This document shows positions 32,345-40,628 of a stretch of DNA of 64,000 bases, piece by piece. The stretch covers positions 1 through 64,000 of the forward strand of contig NZ_QDFT01000006.1 of the NCBI RefSeq assembly GCF_003075375.1, in the 5' to 3' direction. The notes under the pieces are model-generated. The model had not been told where the DNA came from and made no database searches. It saw only the letters and a list, made by a program, of their open reading frames with translations. Source of the DNA: Microbacterium testaceum. Lineage in GTDB: Bacteria; Actinomycetota; Actinomycetes; Actinomycetales; Microbacteriaceae. The translations under genes were made by a program, and so were the position numbers. Within the stretch, counting starts at the first letter, position 1; each line of letters starts with the position of its first letter.

Positions 32345-35268
32345 GACTGCACCACCTCGGCATCCTCGGGCAGCTGCGACTGACGGTCGACCTCGGCGCC
32401 CAGGCTGCGCAGCACGTCGAGCACCAGGCCGATGACGACCAGGTAGACGCCGATGTCGAAGACCGTGCTGGTGACGAACTCCCAGTGGCCGATGAGCGGC
32501 AGCTCACCCTCGAACGTAAAGCTCTGCAGCGGCGCGAAGCCGAACAGCAGCGGCACGAGCGCGCACAGGACGGCGATCGCCATGCCCGCGCCGAGAAGTC
32601 GTCCGGCGTCGGTCGGGGCGGCCGCGCCGAGCTCCCACCGCCCACCGGCGATGTAGCGCATGACCAGACCGAGACCCGCGACCAGGCCGCCTGCGAAGCC
32701 GCCGCCGGGCAGGTTGTGGCCCGCGAACAGCAGGTACAGCGACACGATCATCACCGAGTGGAACAGCACGCGGATGACGATCTCGAGCAGGATCGAGCGG
32801 TTCTCGGGCTGCACCTTGGCGCCCGAGACCAGCCAGGCGCGCGGCGCCCCGGTCTCGCCGACCCGCTGGGCGCGCACGCCCGCGTCGGTCTCGACCAGCG
32901 GGCGACGGCGACCCAGACCCACGACGCTGCGAGCCGTGCCCGAGCGCCGGTTCAGGTTGTCGCTGCGGTCGGTGATGAAGACGAGGGATGCCACGCCCGT
33001 CGCGGCCAGGATGAGCACCGACAGCTCGCCCATCGTGTCCCACCCGCGCAGATCGACCAGGGCGACGTTGACGACGTTGCGGCCGTGTCCGATCTCGTAC
33101 GCCAGGGGCGGCCACTCGAGCGAGATGGGGAGATCTTGACGGGCTCCGGTCGCCACGATCGCGACGAGGGCCATGATCAGGCCGACGCCCGCACCGAGCA
33201 CCGCTCGGGCCAGCGGGGCGACGGACTCGTTGTGCTCGCCCATGCGGGCGGGCAGCCGGCGCAGCACGAGGGCGAAGACGACCAGTGTCACCGTCTCGAC
33301 GAGCACCTGGGTGAGGGCGAGGTCGGGAGCCCCGCTGGTGGCGAAGAGCACGACGAGGCCCAGGCCCGTGACCGAGACGAGCGCGACACCGGTGTAGCGC
33401 TTGCGGGCCCGCACGGCCAGGATGCCGGCGGCGATCATGAGCGGAGCCGCGATCAGCTGCGCGGGAGACTGCCAGGCGTCGAGCTGCGCACGCCACTCCC
33501 GCGACGACAGCAGGGCGACACCCTCGGCCGCGACCAGGACGATGAAGATCGTGCCGACGTAGAAGGGCAGCGAGCCGCGCTGGAACCGGGCGGTCACCCA
33601 CTCGGACGTGAAGTCGACGCCGCGCAGCGCACCGTTGTACGCGTCGTTGGCGGTGAAGGGCAGCACACGACGACGCTTGTGCAGCTGCGTCCTGCGGACG
33701 CCCCAGAACACCGCAGCACCGAGGGCGAGCGTGCCGAGCGAGATGAACAGGGCGGGCTCGAGACCGTGCCAGAGCGCCAAGTGGTACGGGTAGTCGGGTG
33801 CCTCGAGGCCGGGCGTCGCCTCGGGCAGGCCGTCGGCGTAGGGCGTCAACCACACGTCGACGACGGGGGCGATCAGGCCGAGCACGAGCGAGCCGCCGGC
33901 CAGCAGCACGGGTGCCGACAGGAATCCGATCGGCGGGTCGGGCCACTCGGTCTCGTCGACGTCGCGCTTGGTCCAATACGCCCCCCAGAGGAAGCGGATG
34001 CCGTACCCCGCCGTGAGCGCCGAGCCGACCACGATGCCGATGAGCGCCACGATGCCCCACGCCGCACCCTGCTCCGCCTCGTGCAGCAGCGCGGTCAGCG
34101 CGGTCTCTTTCGCGACGAATCCGAGGGTCGGGATGACGCCGGCCATCGAGGCGATGGCGATGAACGAGGCGGTGGCCATGACGGGCGCCTGACGGCCCAG
34201 CCCCGAGAGCTGGCCGATGTCGCGGGTGTTCAGCTGGCGGTCGATCACGCCGACGACCAGGAACAGGCACGACTTGAAGAGGGCGTGGCTCAGCAGCAGG
34301 GCGACGCCGGCCAGCGCCGCGTCGCGCGTGCCGTACCCGAGCATGACGGTGAGGAAGCCCAGCTGACTGACGGTGCCGAAGGCGAGGATGCGCTTGAGGT
34401 CGCGCTCGCGCAGCGCCTGGAACCCGCCCAGCAGCATGGTGAAGACGCCGAGGGTGATGAGCGTCGGCCGCCAGAACGGCGTCTCGGCGAAGCCCGGCGC
34501 GAGGCGGGCGATGAGGTAGATGCCCGCCTTGACCATGGCGGCGGCGTGCAGGTACGCGCTGACCGGCGTGGGGGCGGCCATCGCGCCGGGGAGCCAGAAG
34601 TGGAAGGGGAAGATCGCGGACTTGCTGAGGGCCCCGACCAGCAGCAGGAGGACGGCGATGTCGACCACCGTGCCGGTGGGCGGGTCGGCGAGGATCGCCT
34701 CGAGGCTCGAGGTCCCCGCCTGCACGACCATCAGCACGACGCCGATCAGCATGACGAGACCGCCCAGAGTGGTCACCAGCAGTGCCTGCAGCGCCGCTCG
34801 GCGGCTGGCCGCGCGGGCGTGGTAGTACCCGATGAGCAGGTACGACAGGACGCTCGTCGCCTCCCACAGCATGACGAGCACGACGATGTCGTCGGTCAGC
34901 ACGAGGCCGTACATCGCGCCGGCGAAGGCCAGCAGAACCGCCGAGAACTGTCCGACGCCCTGGGTCTTGCCGCGGAAGTACCAGCGGCAGTAGAGCATGA
35001 CGAGCGCTCCGACCCCGGTCACGACGAGGGTCAGCAGCCACCCGAGGACGTCCATCCGCATCGAGAGCGAGACGTCGATGGCGGGGATCCAGCGGTATTC
35101 CTCGAACGGAATGTCACCCGCGAACACGGCGGGAGCGAGCAGGAGGGCGTGGACGAACGCCAGGGCCGGGAGGACGGCGGCGACGAAGAAGGCACGGGCG
35201 CCGATTCGCGAGACGAGCCACGGGAGGAGCAGCGGCAGAGCCGCGAAGGCGCCCAGGAACAGCAACAT
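32341..35268 (-). CDS. mrpA: Na+/H+ antiporter subunit A fused to MrpB
   Basis: 975-aa fusion. Residues 1 to about 640 are the NuoL-like MnhA channel with VMLWEATSVLSYLLIGYYHA, KSAIFPFHFWLPGAMAAPTP followed by VSAYLHAAAMVKAGIYLIAR, and DLKRILAFGTVSQLGFL. A region with MbhD/MbhE-like helices follows, including GAPDLALTQVLVETVTLVVF. The C-terminus (about 830-975) is the MnhB domain, with ENRSILLEIVIRVLFHSVMI followed by LPGGGFAGGLVAGLGLVMRY. No separate mrpB exists in the operon, consistent with the fusion. It is the first gene of six; a minus-strand TAGAAT box lies upstream. Confidence 0.95.
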   Translation of the reverse strand: MLLFLGAFAALPLLLPWLVSRIGARAFFVAAVLPALAFVHALLLAPAVFAGDIPFEEYRWIPAIDVSLSMRMDVLGWLLTLVVTGVGALVMLYCRWYFRGKTQGVGQFSAVLLAFAGAMYGLVLTDDIVVLVMLWEATSVLSYLLIGYYHARAASRRAALQALLVTTLGGLVMLIGVVLMVVQAGTSSLEAILADPPTGTVVDIAVLLLLVGALSKSAIFPFHFWLPGAMAAPTPVSAYLHAAAMVKAGIYLIARLAPGFAETPFWRPTLITLGVFTMLLGGFQALRERDLKRILAFGTVSQLGFLTVMLGYGTRDAALAGVALLLSHALFKSCLFLVVGVIDRQLNTRDIGQLSGLGRQAPVMATASFIAIASMAGVIPTLGFVAKETALTALLHEAEQGAAWGIVALIGIVVGSALTAGYGIRFLWGAYWTKRDVDETEWPDPPIGFLSAPVLLAGGSLVLGLIAPVVDVWLTPYADGLPEATPGLEAPDYPYHLALWHGLEPALFISLGTLALGAAVFWGVRRTQLHKRRRVLPFTANDAYNGALRGVDFTSEWVTARFQRGSLPFYVGTIFIVLVAAEGVALLSSREWRAQLDAWQSPAQLIAAPLMIAAGILAVRARKRYTGVALVSVTGLGLVVLFATSGAPDLALTQVLVETVTLVVFALVLRRLPARMGEHNESVAPLARAVLGAGVGLIMALVAIVATGARQDLPISLEWPPLAYEIGHGRNVVNVALVDLRGWDTMGELSVLILAATGVASLVFITDRSDNLNRRSGTARSVVGLGRRRPLVETDAGVRAQRVGETGAPRAWLVSGAKVQPENRSILLEIVIRVLFHSVMIVSLYLLFAGHNLPGGGFAGGLVAGLGLVMRYIAGGRWELGAAAPTDAGRLLGAGMAIAVLCALVPLLFGFAPLQSFTFEGELPLIGHWEFVTSTVFDIGVYLVVIGLVLDVLRSLGAEVDRQSQLPEDAEVVQS

Positions 35269-35325
35269 GTTCGGGCCTCCTCGGGGTCGACGAGCGGGTG
35301 CTCGGGCTCTCGGGGTGTCGGACCT

Positions 35326-35331
35326 ATTCTA
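35326..35331 (-). promoter_or_regulatory. mrp operon -10 box TAGAAT
   Basis: On the minus strand TAGAAT lies 57 bases upstream of the mrpA ATG. The leader between them contains CCCGAGGAGGCCC, a strong ribosome-binding site. Confidence 0.5.
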
Positions 35332-35364
35332 TGCGGCGCATGGGAGTCCCCGCGCCGCGGATTC

Positions 35365-36414
35365 TCATGTGCTAGGCGGGGCGGCCGTGGTGGTGCCCTC
35401 GCGGAAGGTGCACGACAGGTCGAGACTGGACGGCGCGGCGTCCTCGAGCATCGCGGCGACGGCCTCGCCGGCCGCGCGTCCCTTGGCGGTCGCGGGCTGC
35501 ACGAGCGTCGTCAGCACATGGGGCGCCAGGCCGTCCACGACCACACCGTCGAAGCCGGTCACGCTGACGTCCTCCGGCACGCGCAGCCCCGCCTCTTCGG
35601 CCGCCCGGATGACGCCGGCCGCCAGCAGGTCGCTCTGCGCGATCACCGCCGTGGGACGACGGCCGGGATCGGCGAAGATCGCCCGCCCGGCGATCGCGCC
35701 CTCGTCGATCGAGCTCGTGGCCGCGGCCATCGCGGGAGCGTGGGGGAAGACATCGCGCGCTCCCGCGAGACGGTCCGCCGTGACGTCGACCCGGATCCGG
35801 GCGTCGTCGGCGATCCAGCCGCGGTGGCGGGAGGTGTCGATGGGCAGCGTCACCAGGACGACGTCGCGGTGGCCGAGCGCCGCGACGTGCCGCGCCGCCG
35901 TCCGCTGCGCCTCGACGTTGTCGAGAAGCACCCGCGGGATCCCCTCACCCGCGTCGCCCTCGACGACGACCACGGGGATGCCGCGACCCCGCACGATCTC
36001 GAGCGATTCCCGCATGCGCGGGCTGCAGCCGATCAGAACGGCGGCGTCGATGGGTGCGGTGTGCAGCGAGGGTTCGCTCACGGTCACGCCATCGTCGCGG
36101 AGAAGCAGCAGGGCGGCGCCGAGACGAGAGACGCCGTCGGCGAGACCGTCCATCATGTGCGTGGTCACGGGGTCGAGGAAGGCGGTGCCCAGGTGCTGGT
36201 CGAACACGACGCCGACGATGCCGGAGCGTCCGCGGCGCAGCGAGGCCGCGCGCGGATCGGGTCCGGTGTAGCCCAGCGCCTGTGCGGCTGCCAGGACGCG
36301 GGAGCGCACGTCGGCCGAGGTGGGCGTCTTGCCGCTGAAGACCACGGAGGCGGTCGAGGGCGAGACGCCCGCTTCTCGGGCGACGTCGCTGATGGTCGCG
36401 CGGCGGGTGCTCAC
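35365..36414 (-). CDS. LacI family transcriptional regulator
   Basis: 349-aa LacI/GalR-type regulator. The HTH at the N-terminus (ATISDVAREAGVSPSTASVV, about 6-25) is followed by the hinge helix PDPRAASLRRGRSGIVGVVF and a periplasmic-binding-protein-like sugar-sensing core, with the late signature PEDVSVTGFDGVVVDGLAPH. GTG 36414 is the start. It is divergent from an MFS transporter; two palindromes with the central CG typical of LacI-family operators lie in the 77-bp gap, so it probably represses that gene and itself. Confidence 0.92.
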   Translation of the reverse strand: MSTRRATISDVAREAGVSPSTASVVFSGKTPTSADVRSRVLAAAQALGYTGPDPRAASLRRGRSGIVGVVFDQHLGTAFLDPVTTHMMDGLADGVSRLGAALLLLRDDGVTVSEPSLHTAPIDAAVLIGCSPRMRESLEIVRGRGIPVVVVEGDAGEGIPRVLLDNVEAQRTAARHVAALGHRDVVLVTLPIDTSRHRGWIADDARIRVDVTADRLAGARDVFPHAPAMAAATSSIDEGAIAGRAIFADPGRRPTAVIAQSDLLAAGVIRAAEEAGLRVPEDVSVTGFDGVVVDGLAPHVLTTLVQPATAKGRAAGEAVAAMLEDAAPSSLDLSCTFREGTTTAAPPST

Positions 36415-36446
36415 CGGCTGATGGTAACCCGCGCCGCCGCGCTTTC

Positions 36447-36458
36447 CGAATCGATTCG
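36447..36458. promoter_or_regulatory. LacI-family operator-like palindrome 1
   Basis: CGAATCGATTCG, a perfect 12-bp palindrome with a central CG, between the divergent LacI and MFS genes. Confidence 0.7.
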
Positions 36459-36466
36459 ATCGGCGT

Positions 36467-36478
36467 CGAATCGTTTCG
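36467..36478. promoter_or_regulatory. LacI-family operator-like palindrome 2
   Basis: CGAATCGTTTCG, the same motif with one asymmetric position, exactly 20 bp centre to centre from the first. It abuts the MFS -10 box. Confidence 0.7.
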
Positions 36479-36479
36479 C

Positions 36480-36485
36480 TACAGT
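36480..36485 (+). promoter_or_regulatory. Leaderless -10 box TACAGT
   Basis: TACAGT ends six bases before ATG 36492 and lies one base downstream of operator-like palindrome 2. Confidence 0.6.
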
Positions 36486-36491
36486 GTGGTC

Positions 36492-37733
36492 ATGCACTCC
36501 ACGCTGACCCGCTCCCAGCTCGTGCGCTGGCACGTCGCGATCTGCGCCATCTTCCTCGCGAGCGGGCTCAGCATCTCGACCTGGGCGTCACGGGTGCCGC
36601 AGATCCGCGAGTCGCTCGGTATCGAGAACTCCGGGGTGGGCCTGCTGCTGCTCGGCATGGGCGTGGCATCCATCATCGGTCTGTCGGTGGCACCGGCCGT
36701 CATGGCGCGCATCGGCGCGCGATCCGGCATGCTCGTCGCGCTCGTGCTGGTGGGCATGGGCCTGGCGATCATCGGATTCGGCGCCGACACCGTGCAGGTC
36801 TTCGGCGTCGCGCTGGTGGGGCTGGCCCTCTTCGGCTTCGGCAACGGCGCGGTCGACGTGATGATGAACGTCGAGGGCGCCGCGCTCGAGAAGGCCACGG
36901 GGCGCACGATCATGCCGCTGCTGCACGCCTTCTTCAGCTTCGGCACCGTCATCGGCGCGGGTCTGGGCTTCGTCGCCGTGAGCCTGCGCATCCCGGTCGT
37001 GGCGCACTGCGTCGCGATGGGCGTCGTCATCCTCGTCGTCGCGTTCGTCGCCGTGGCCAACGTGCCGCGGACCGAGGCCGCCCTCGACGCCCCGGCCGAC
37101 GAGGAGCGCCGGCACTGGCGCGAGCGGCTCGCCGTCTCGCTGCAGGCCTGGCGCGAGCCCCGCACCTACACCCTGGGCGTGATCATGCTCGGCATGGCCT
37201 TCGCTGAGGGCAGCGCGAACGATTGGCTCCCCTCGGCCGTCGTCTACGGTCACGGCGCGCCCGAAGAGGCCGGTCCCGCGGTACTGGCCGTGTTCTCGGT
37301 CGCGATGACCGTCGGACGCATCGCCGGCGGGCCGGTGGTCGATCGGCTGGGCCGCGTCCTCGTGCTGCGCGTGCTGGCCGGCACCGCAGCGGCGGGCCTG
37401 CTGCTGTTCATCCTCGCGCCGTTCGGTCCGCTGGTGTTCGTCGGTGCCGCCCTGTGGGGCCTCGGCGCGTCGCTCGGCTTCCCCATCGGCATGTCGGCGG
37501 CCGCCGACGACCCGGCCAAGGCGGCCTCGCGCGTCGCGGCTGCGGCGACCATCGGCTACGTCGCCTTCCTCTGCGGCCCGCCGATCCTCGGGTGGATCGG
37601 CGACCACATCGGCCTGCTGAACACCCTGCTCATCGTGGTCGGGTTGATCGTGGCATCCGGTCTCTTCTCGGGCGCGGCCAAACCGCTCGTGGTCGACGCC
37701 GCCCGCACCGCCGAGCCCGCGCGGCGCGATTAG
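36492..37733 (+). CDS. MFS transporter
   Basis: 413-aa major facilitator with 12 predicted helices. The start is ATG 36492, set by the -10 box; an in-frame GTG two codons earlier is less likely. MFS signs are the early ASRVPQIRESLGIENSGVGL loop and GRIAGGPVVDRLGRVLVLRV (the loop 8-9 counterpart of motif A). It resembles the YbjJ/fucose-permease-like group of sugar transporters (SxWASRVPxI), in keeping with a divergent LacI-type regulator. The substrate is not identifiable. nucS starts ten bases after its stop. Confidence 0.88.
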   Translation: MHSTLTRSQLVRWHVAICAIFLASGLSISTWASRVPQIRESLGIENSGVGLLLLGMGVASIIGLSVAPAVMARIGARSGMLVALVLVGMGLAIIGFGADTVQVFGVALVGLALFGFGNGAVDVMMNVEGAALEKATGRTIMPLLHAFFSFGTVIGAGLGFVAVSLRIPVVAHCVAMGVVILVVAFVAVANVPRTEAALDAPADEERRHWRERLAVSLQAWREPRTYTLGVIMLGMAFAEGSANDWLPSAVVYGHGAPEEAGPAVLAVFSVAMTVGRIAGGPVVDRLGRVLVLRVLAGTAAAGLLLFILAPFGPLVFVGAALWGLGASLGFPIGMSAAADDPAKAASRVAAAATIGYVAFLCGPPILGWIGDHIGLLNTLLIVVGLIVASGLFSGAAKPLVVDAARTAEPARRD

Positions 37734-37736
37734 GCT
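37731..37736 (+). promoter_or_regulatory. Leaderless -10 box TAGGCT overlapping the MFS stop
   Basis: TAGGCT begins with the MFS TAG stop codon and ends six bases before the nucS GTG, so nucS has its own leaderless promoter. Confidence 0.6.
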
Positions 37737-37742
37737 CGTCGG

Positions 37743-38441
37743 GTGCGTCTCGTCATCGCCCGTTGCTCCGTCGATTACACCGGCCGTCTCAACGCGCATC
37801 TGCCCCTCGCCACCCGTCTGCTCGTCCACAAGAACGACGGCAGTCTGCTGGTGCACTCCGACGGCGGCTCGTACAAGCCGCTCAACTGGATGAGCCCGCC
37901 CTGCAGCTTGACCCGCGAGCAGCCCGACGAGGTCGACGTCGAGGACGGCGTGATCGAACGGTGGCGCGTCACCCACGCCAAGACGGGCGACGCCCTGCTG
38001 GTGCGCATCCACGAGATCGTGCACGACACCGCTCACGACCTGGGAGTCGACCCGGGCCTGATCAAGGACGGCGTCGAGGCCGACCTGCAGCGTCTGCTCG
38101 CCGAGCAGGTGTCGGTCGTGGGCGACAACCTGACCCTCGTCCGCCGCGAGTATCCCACCGCCATCGGGCCCGTCGACCTGCTGCTGCGCAACGACGACGG
38201 CAGCGGAACGGTCGCGATCGAGGTCAAGCGCCGCGGCGACATCGACGGCGTCGAGCAGTTGACGCGCTACCTCGAGCTGCTCAACCGCGACCCGCTGCTC
38301 GCGCCGGTGAGGGGCGTGTTCGCGGCGCAAGAGATCAAGCCGCAGGCGCGCGTGCTCGCCACCGACCGCGGCATCCGCTGCCTCACCCTCGACTACGACG
38401 AGATGAAGGGCGTGCAGTCGGGCGCTCCGCGCCTGTTCTGA
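37743..38441 (+). CDS. nucS: Mismatch-specific endonuclease NucS/EndoMS
   Basis: 232-aa NucS, which in MutS/MutL-less actinobacteria cuts both strands at mismatches and is guided by the beta clamp. The N-terminal dimerisation/DNA-binding domain begins [20 protein letters not shown]. The C-terminal RecB-type nuclease holds the catalytic residues in GPVDLLLRN (Asp near 144) and AIEVKRR (Glu and Lys near 160). The last residues SGAPRLF resemble a clamp-binding tail. GTG 37743 is the start. Length is typical. Its presence supports an actinobacterial origin. Confidence 0.95.
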   Translation: MRLVIARCSVDYTGRLNAHLPLATRLLVHKNDGSLLVHSDGGSYKPLNWMSPPCSLTREQPDEVDVEDGVIERWRVTHAKTGDALLVRIHEIVHDTAHDLGVDPGLIKDGVEADLQRLLAEQVSVVGDNLTLVRREYPTAIGPVDLLLRNDDGSGTVAIEVKRRGDIDGVEQLTRYLELLNRDPLLAPVRGVFAAQEIKPQARVLATDRGIRCLTLDYDEMKGVQSGAPRLF

Positions 38442-38836
38442 GCCCGGGGCCGGCATCCGGATGCCGCCGACCCGGCGCGTGCACCCGGAGCGAGCCGACC
38501 GCGCGAGGGCGCAGGGGGCGCCCCCGCACGGCCGACGTGTGAGCGGCCGACGTCCGCGTCGGCCGGAAGAGGAGTGGGCGGGGTCCCCGCCCCCCGGAGA
38601 CCCCGCCGATCGCGGCATCCCCCGAAGCCGGATCCGTCACCACCCGAACAACGGCGACTGGCTTCGACGCTAGATCGCCGCGCGCCGACGCACCCGGCCG
38701 GAAGGCCGATCCGGACGCTTCCGGACGCTCGGACACGCGCCGGACGCGCCCCGGCGAGCCGTCCGCGCGCCCGGATCCGCTCGCTAGAGTGGCGCGAAGC
38801 GGACGACGCGGGGGCGAAGTCGCGTGAGGGGGAGAC
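38442..38836. other. Gene-free stretch downstream of nucS
   Basis: 395 bases with no credible gene. It holds a perfect 16-bp palindrome built from GGCATCC/GGATGCC (38451-38466), a 9-bp hairpin with a TCCG loop (38544-38565) and another 9-bp hairpin (38577-38607); the first may end nucS transcription. Confidence 0.6.
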
Positions 38837-39925
38837 GTGACTGTTGTGCCGACGCCGGATGACGAGCCGGACTCCCTGGATCGGATCGCCGCGGATCTCG
38901 TCGCCCTCAAGGACGCGGACGGCTGTTCGTTCGCGCAGCTCGGTCGCCGCATCGGGGCTCTGCGCATCGAGCGGGGCGTCCCCGCCGAAGCGGCGTCGCC
39001 GCCGCGCAGCACCGTCTACGACGTCTTCCGTCCGGGCCGCACCTGGATCGACACCGCGCTCCTGCGCGACATCGTCCGCGCTCTCGGCGCCGACGAGGCC
39101 GAGGCCGACCGCTGGGTGCAGCGCAGCGTCCGGGTGCGGCGCAACGGCGAGCGCGCCCGATCCGAACCGGTCGAGGCCGATCCGCCCGCGCCGCCGGTGC
39201 CCGCCCGCCCCGCGACCGGGTCGACGCTGACGGCACCTGCGCCCCGGCGGTGGGTCACCGCGGTGCTGCTGGTCGGTGGCATCCTGCTCAACCTGCTCGG
39301 CCTCGCCGTGGTGCAGGCGCTGAACCTGCCGATCTTCCTCGACATGATCGGCACGGCGGCGACGGCGATCGTGCTCGGCCCGTGGCACGGTGCCGTCGTC
39401 GCGATCGTCAGCAACATGATGGGGGCAACGGTGGGGGTGCCGGCGGCTCCTCCTTTCGCGCTCGTGAACGTGGCCGGGGCGCTGGTGTGGGGCTTCGGCG
39501 TTCGGCGATTCGGCATGGGCGACGACATCCGACGCTTCTTCGTGCTGAACGTCATCGCCGCCCTCGTGTGCTCGGCGATCGGGGCGCCGATGGGGCTGCT
39601 GGTCTTCGGCGGCTTCTCGGGTCACGGCTTCGATGCGGTCACCTCGTCGATCGCCACGATGGGCGTGCCGCTCATCGCCGCGGTCTTCTCGGCGAACGTG
39701 CTCACCTCGCTCATCGACAAGCTGTTGACGGGATTCATCGCCCTCATCATCTTCGTGTGGCTGCACGGGGCACTGCACCTGTGCGCGGCCCATATGCCGT
39801 TGGTGGAACGTTTGAGTCCGCCCTCCCCCGCCCTCGACGCGTCGGGTCGAGGCGTGGGCGGATCGACGCGTTCCGGCCGCGCCCGCACCCGCACGGATCG
39901 ACCCGGTCGGATGCCGCGCCGGTAG
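38837..39925 (+). CDS. HTH-like N-terminus fused to an ECF S-component-like membrane domain
   Basis: 362 aa. Residues about 10-90 form a soluble helical region resembling an XRE-type HTH as seen in actinobacterial regulators (CSFAQLGRRIGALRIERGVP, then TVYDVFRPGRTWIDTALLRD). A Pro/Ala linker follows to about 135. The rest is a five- or six-helix membrane domain with LNLPIFLDMIGTAATAIVLG, VSNMMGATVGVPAAPPFALV and LVWGFGVRRFG, resembling substrate-binding S components of ECF vitamin transporters. GTG 38837 has GAGGGGGAG upstream. A sensor/regulator that couples ligand binding in the membrane to a cytoplasmic HTH is a possibility, not established. Confidence 0.72.
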   Translation: MTVVPTPDDEPDSLDRIAADLVALKDADGCSFAQLGRRIGALRIERGVPAEAASPPRSTVYDVFRPGRTWIDTALLRDIVRALGADEAEADRWVQRSVRVRRNGERARSEPVEADPPAPPVPARPATGSTLTAPAPRRWVTAVLLVGGILLNLLGLAVVQALNLPIFLDMIGTAATAIVLGPWHGAVVAIVSNMMGATVGVPAAPPFALVNVAGALVWGFGVRRFGMGDDIRRFFVLNVIAALVCSAIGAPMGLLVFGGFSGHGFDAVTSSIATMGVPLIAAVFSANVLTSLIDKLLTGFIALIIFVWLHGALHLCAAHMPLVERLSPPSPALDASGRGVGGSTRSGRARTRTDRPGRMPRR

Positions 39926-39928
39926 CGT
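39923..39928 (+). promoter_or_regulatory. Leaderless -10 box TAGCGT overlapping the upstream stop
   Basis: TAGCGT contains the previous gene's TAG stop and ends seven bases before ATG 39936. Confidence 0.6.
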
Positions 39929-39935
39929 GGTGCGC

Positions 39936-40628
39936 ATGCCCGCACGCTCCCCCTTCTCCTGCGTCCTGTGGGACGTCGACGGAACACTCGTCGACGCCTC
40001 GGAGGGCATCCTCCGCCGACTGACGATCACGCTCGAGCACTTCGGCCGGACGCCGCCGACGCGGGGGGAGCTCTCGCGCTGGATCGGCCCGCCCATGTTC
40101 GAGTCGTTCCAGGTCAACGTCGACATGACGCCCGAGCAGGCGACCGAGGCCGTGGCCTTCTACCGCGACCTCAACCGCAGCGAGGGCTACACCGTCAGCG
40201 TGCGCCTCTACCCCGGAGTGGCCGACCTCGTCCACGACCTGCACGCCGCCGGCATCCCGCAGTCGACGGCGAGCTCGAAGCCCGAGGTGCAGGTGGTCGC
40301 GCTGATGGACCACTTCGGCCTGGCCCCCTCGCTCGAGGCCACGGTGGGCGCGTCGCTGGACGAGCGCGCCCTCTCGGCGAAGTCCGACATCGTCCGCGAG
40401 GCGCTGCGCCGACTCGAGGCCCAGGGTTGCGACATCTCGCGCCCCGTGCTGATCGGCGATCGCCATCACGACGTCGAGGGCGGACGGGATGCCGAGGTGC
40501 CGGTGATCTTCGTACGCTGGGGCTTCAGCTGGCCCCACGAGGCCGAGGGTGCCCAGGCGGCGGTCGACGACATCGACCAGCTGCGCGCGCTGCTGCTGGT
40601 GGACGCAGAAGTCTCGGTCGGTGACTGA
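39936..40628 (+). CDS. HAD-superfamily phosphatase (Gph-like)
   Basis: 230-aa HAD hydrolase of the phosphoglycolate-phosphatase/pyrophosphatase subgroup. Motif I is WDVDGT (Asp13 nucleophile, Asp15 acid/base), motif II is STASSKP with its Ser/Thr, motif III Lys is in SAKSDIVREAL, and motif IV is LIGDRHHDVEGGRD. A helical cap lies between motifs I and II. Substrates could be phosphoglycolate or nucleotides. Its ORF overlaps the next by eight bases (GTGACTGA), suggesting coupling. Confidence 0.92.
   Translation: MPARSPFSCVLWDVDGTLVDASEGILRRLTITLEHFGRTPPTRGELSRWIGPPMFESFQVNVDMTPEQATEAVAFYRDLNRSEGYTVSVRLYPGVADLVHDLHAAGIPQSTASSKPEVQVVALMDHFGLAPSLEATVGASLDERALSAKSDIVREALRRLEAQGCDISRPVLIGDRHHDVEGGRDAEVPVIFVRWGFSWPHEAEGAQAAVDDIDQLRALLLVDAEVSVGD

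Noticed and set aside
32485-36507. A plus-strand open frame of 1340 codons over the Mrp operon
   Set aside because: It is the antisense shadow of mrpA and the LacI gene; its Arg/Gln/Asp-rich composition is an artefact of high GC.
38461-38673. A 70-codon plus-strand ORF downstream of nucS
   Set aside because: Arg/Pro-rich composition with no ribosome-binding site, and it crosses the hairpins of the gap.
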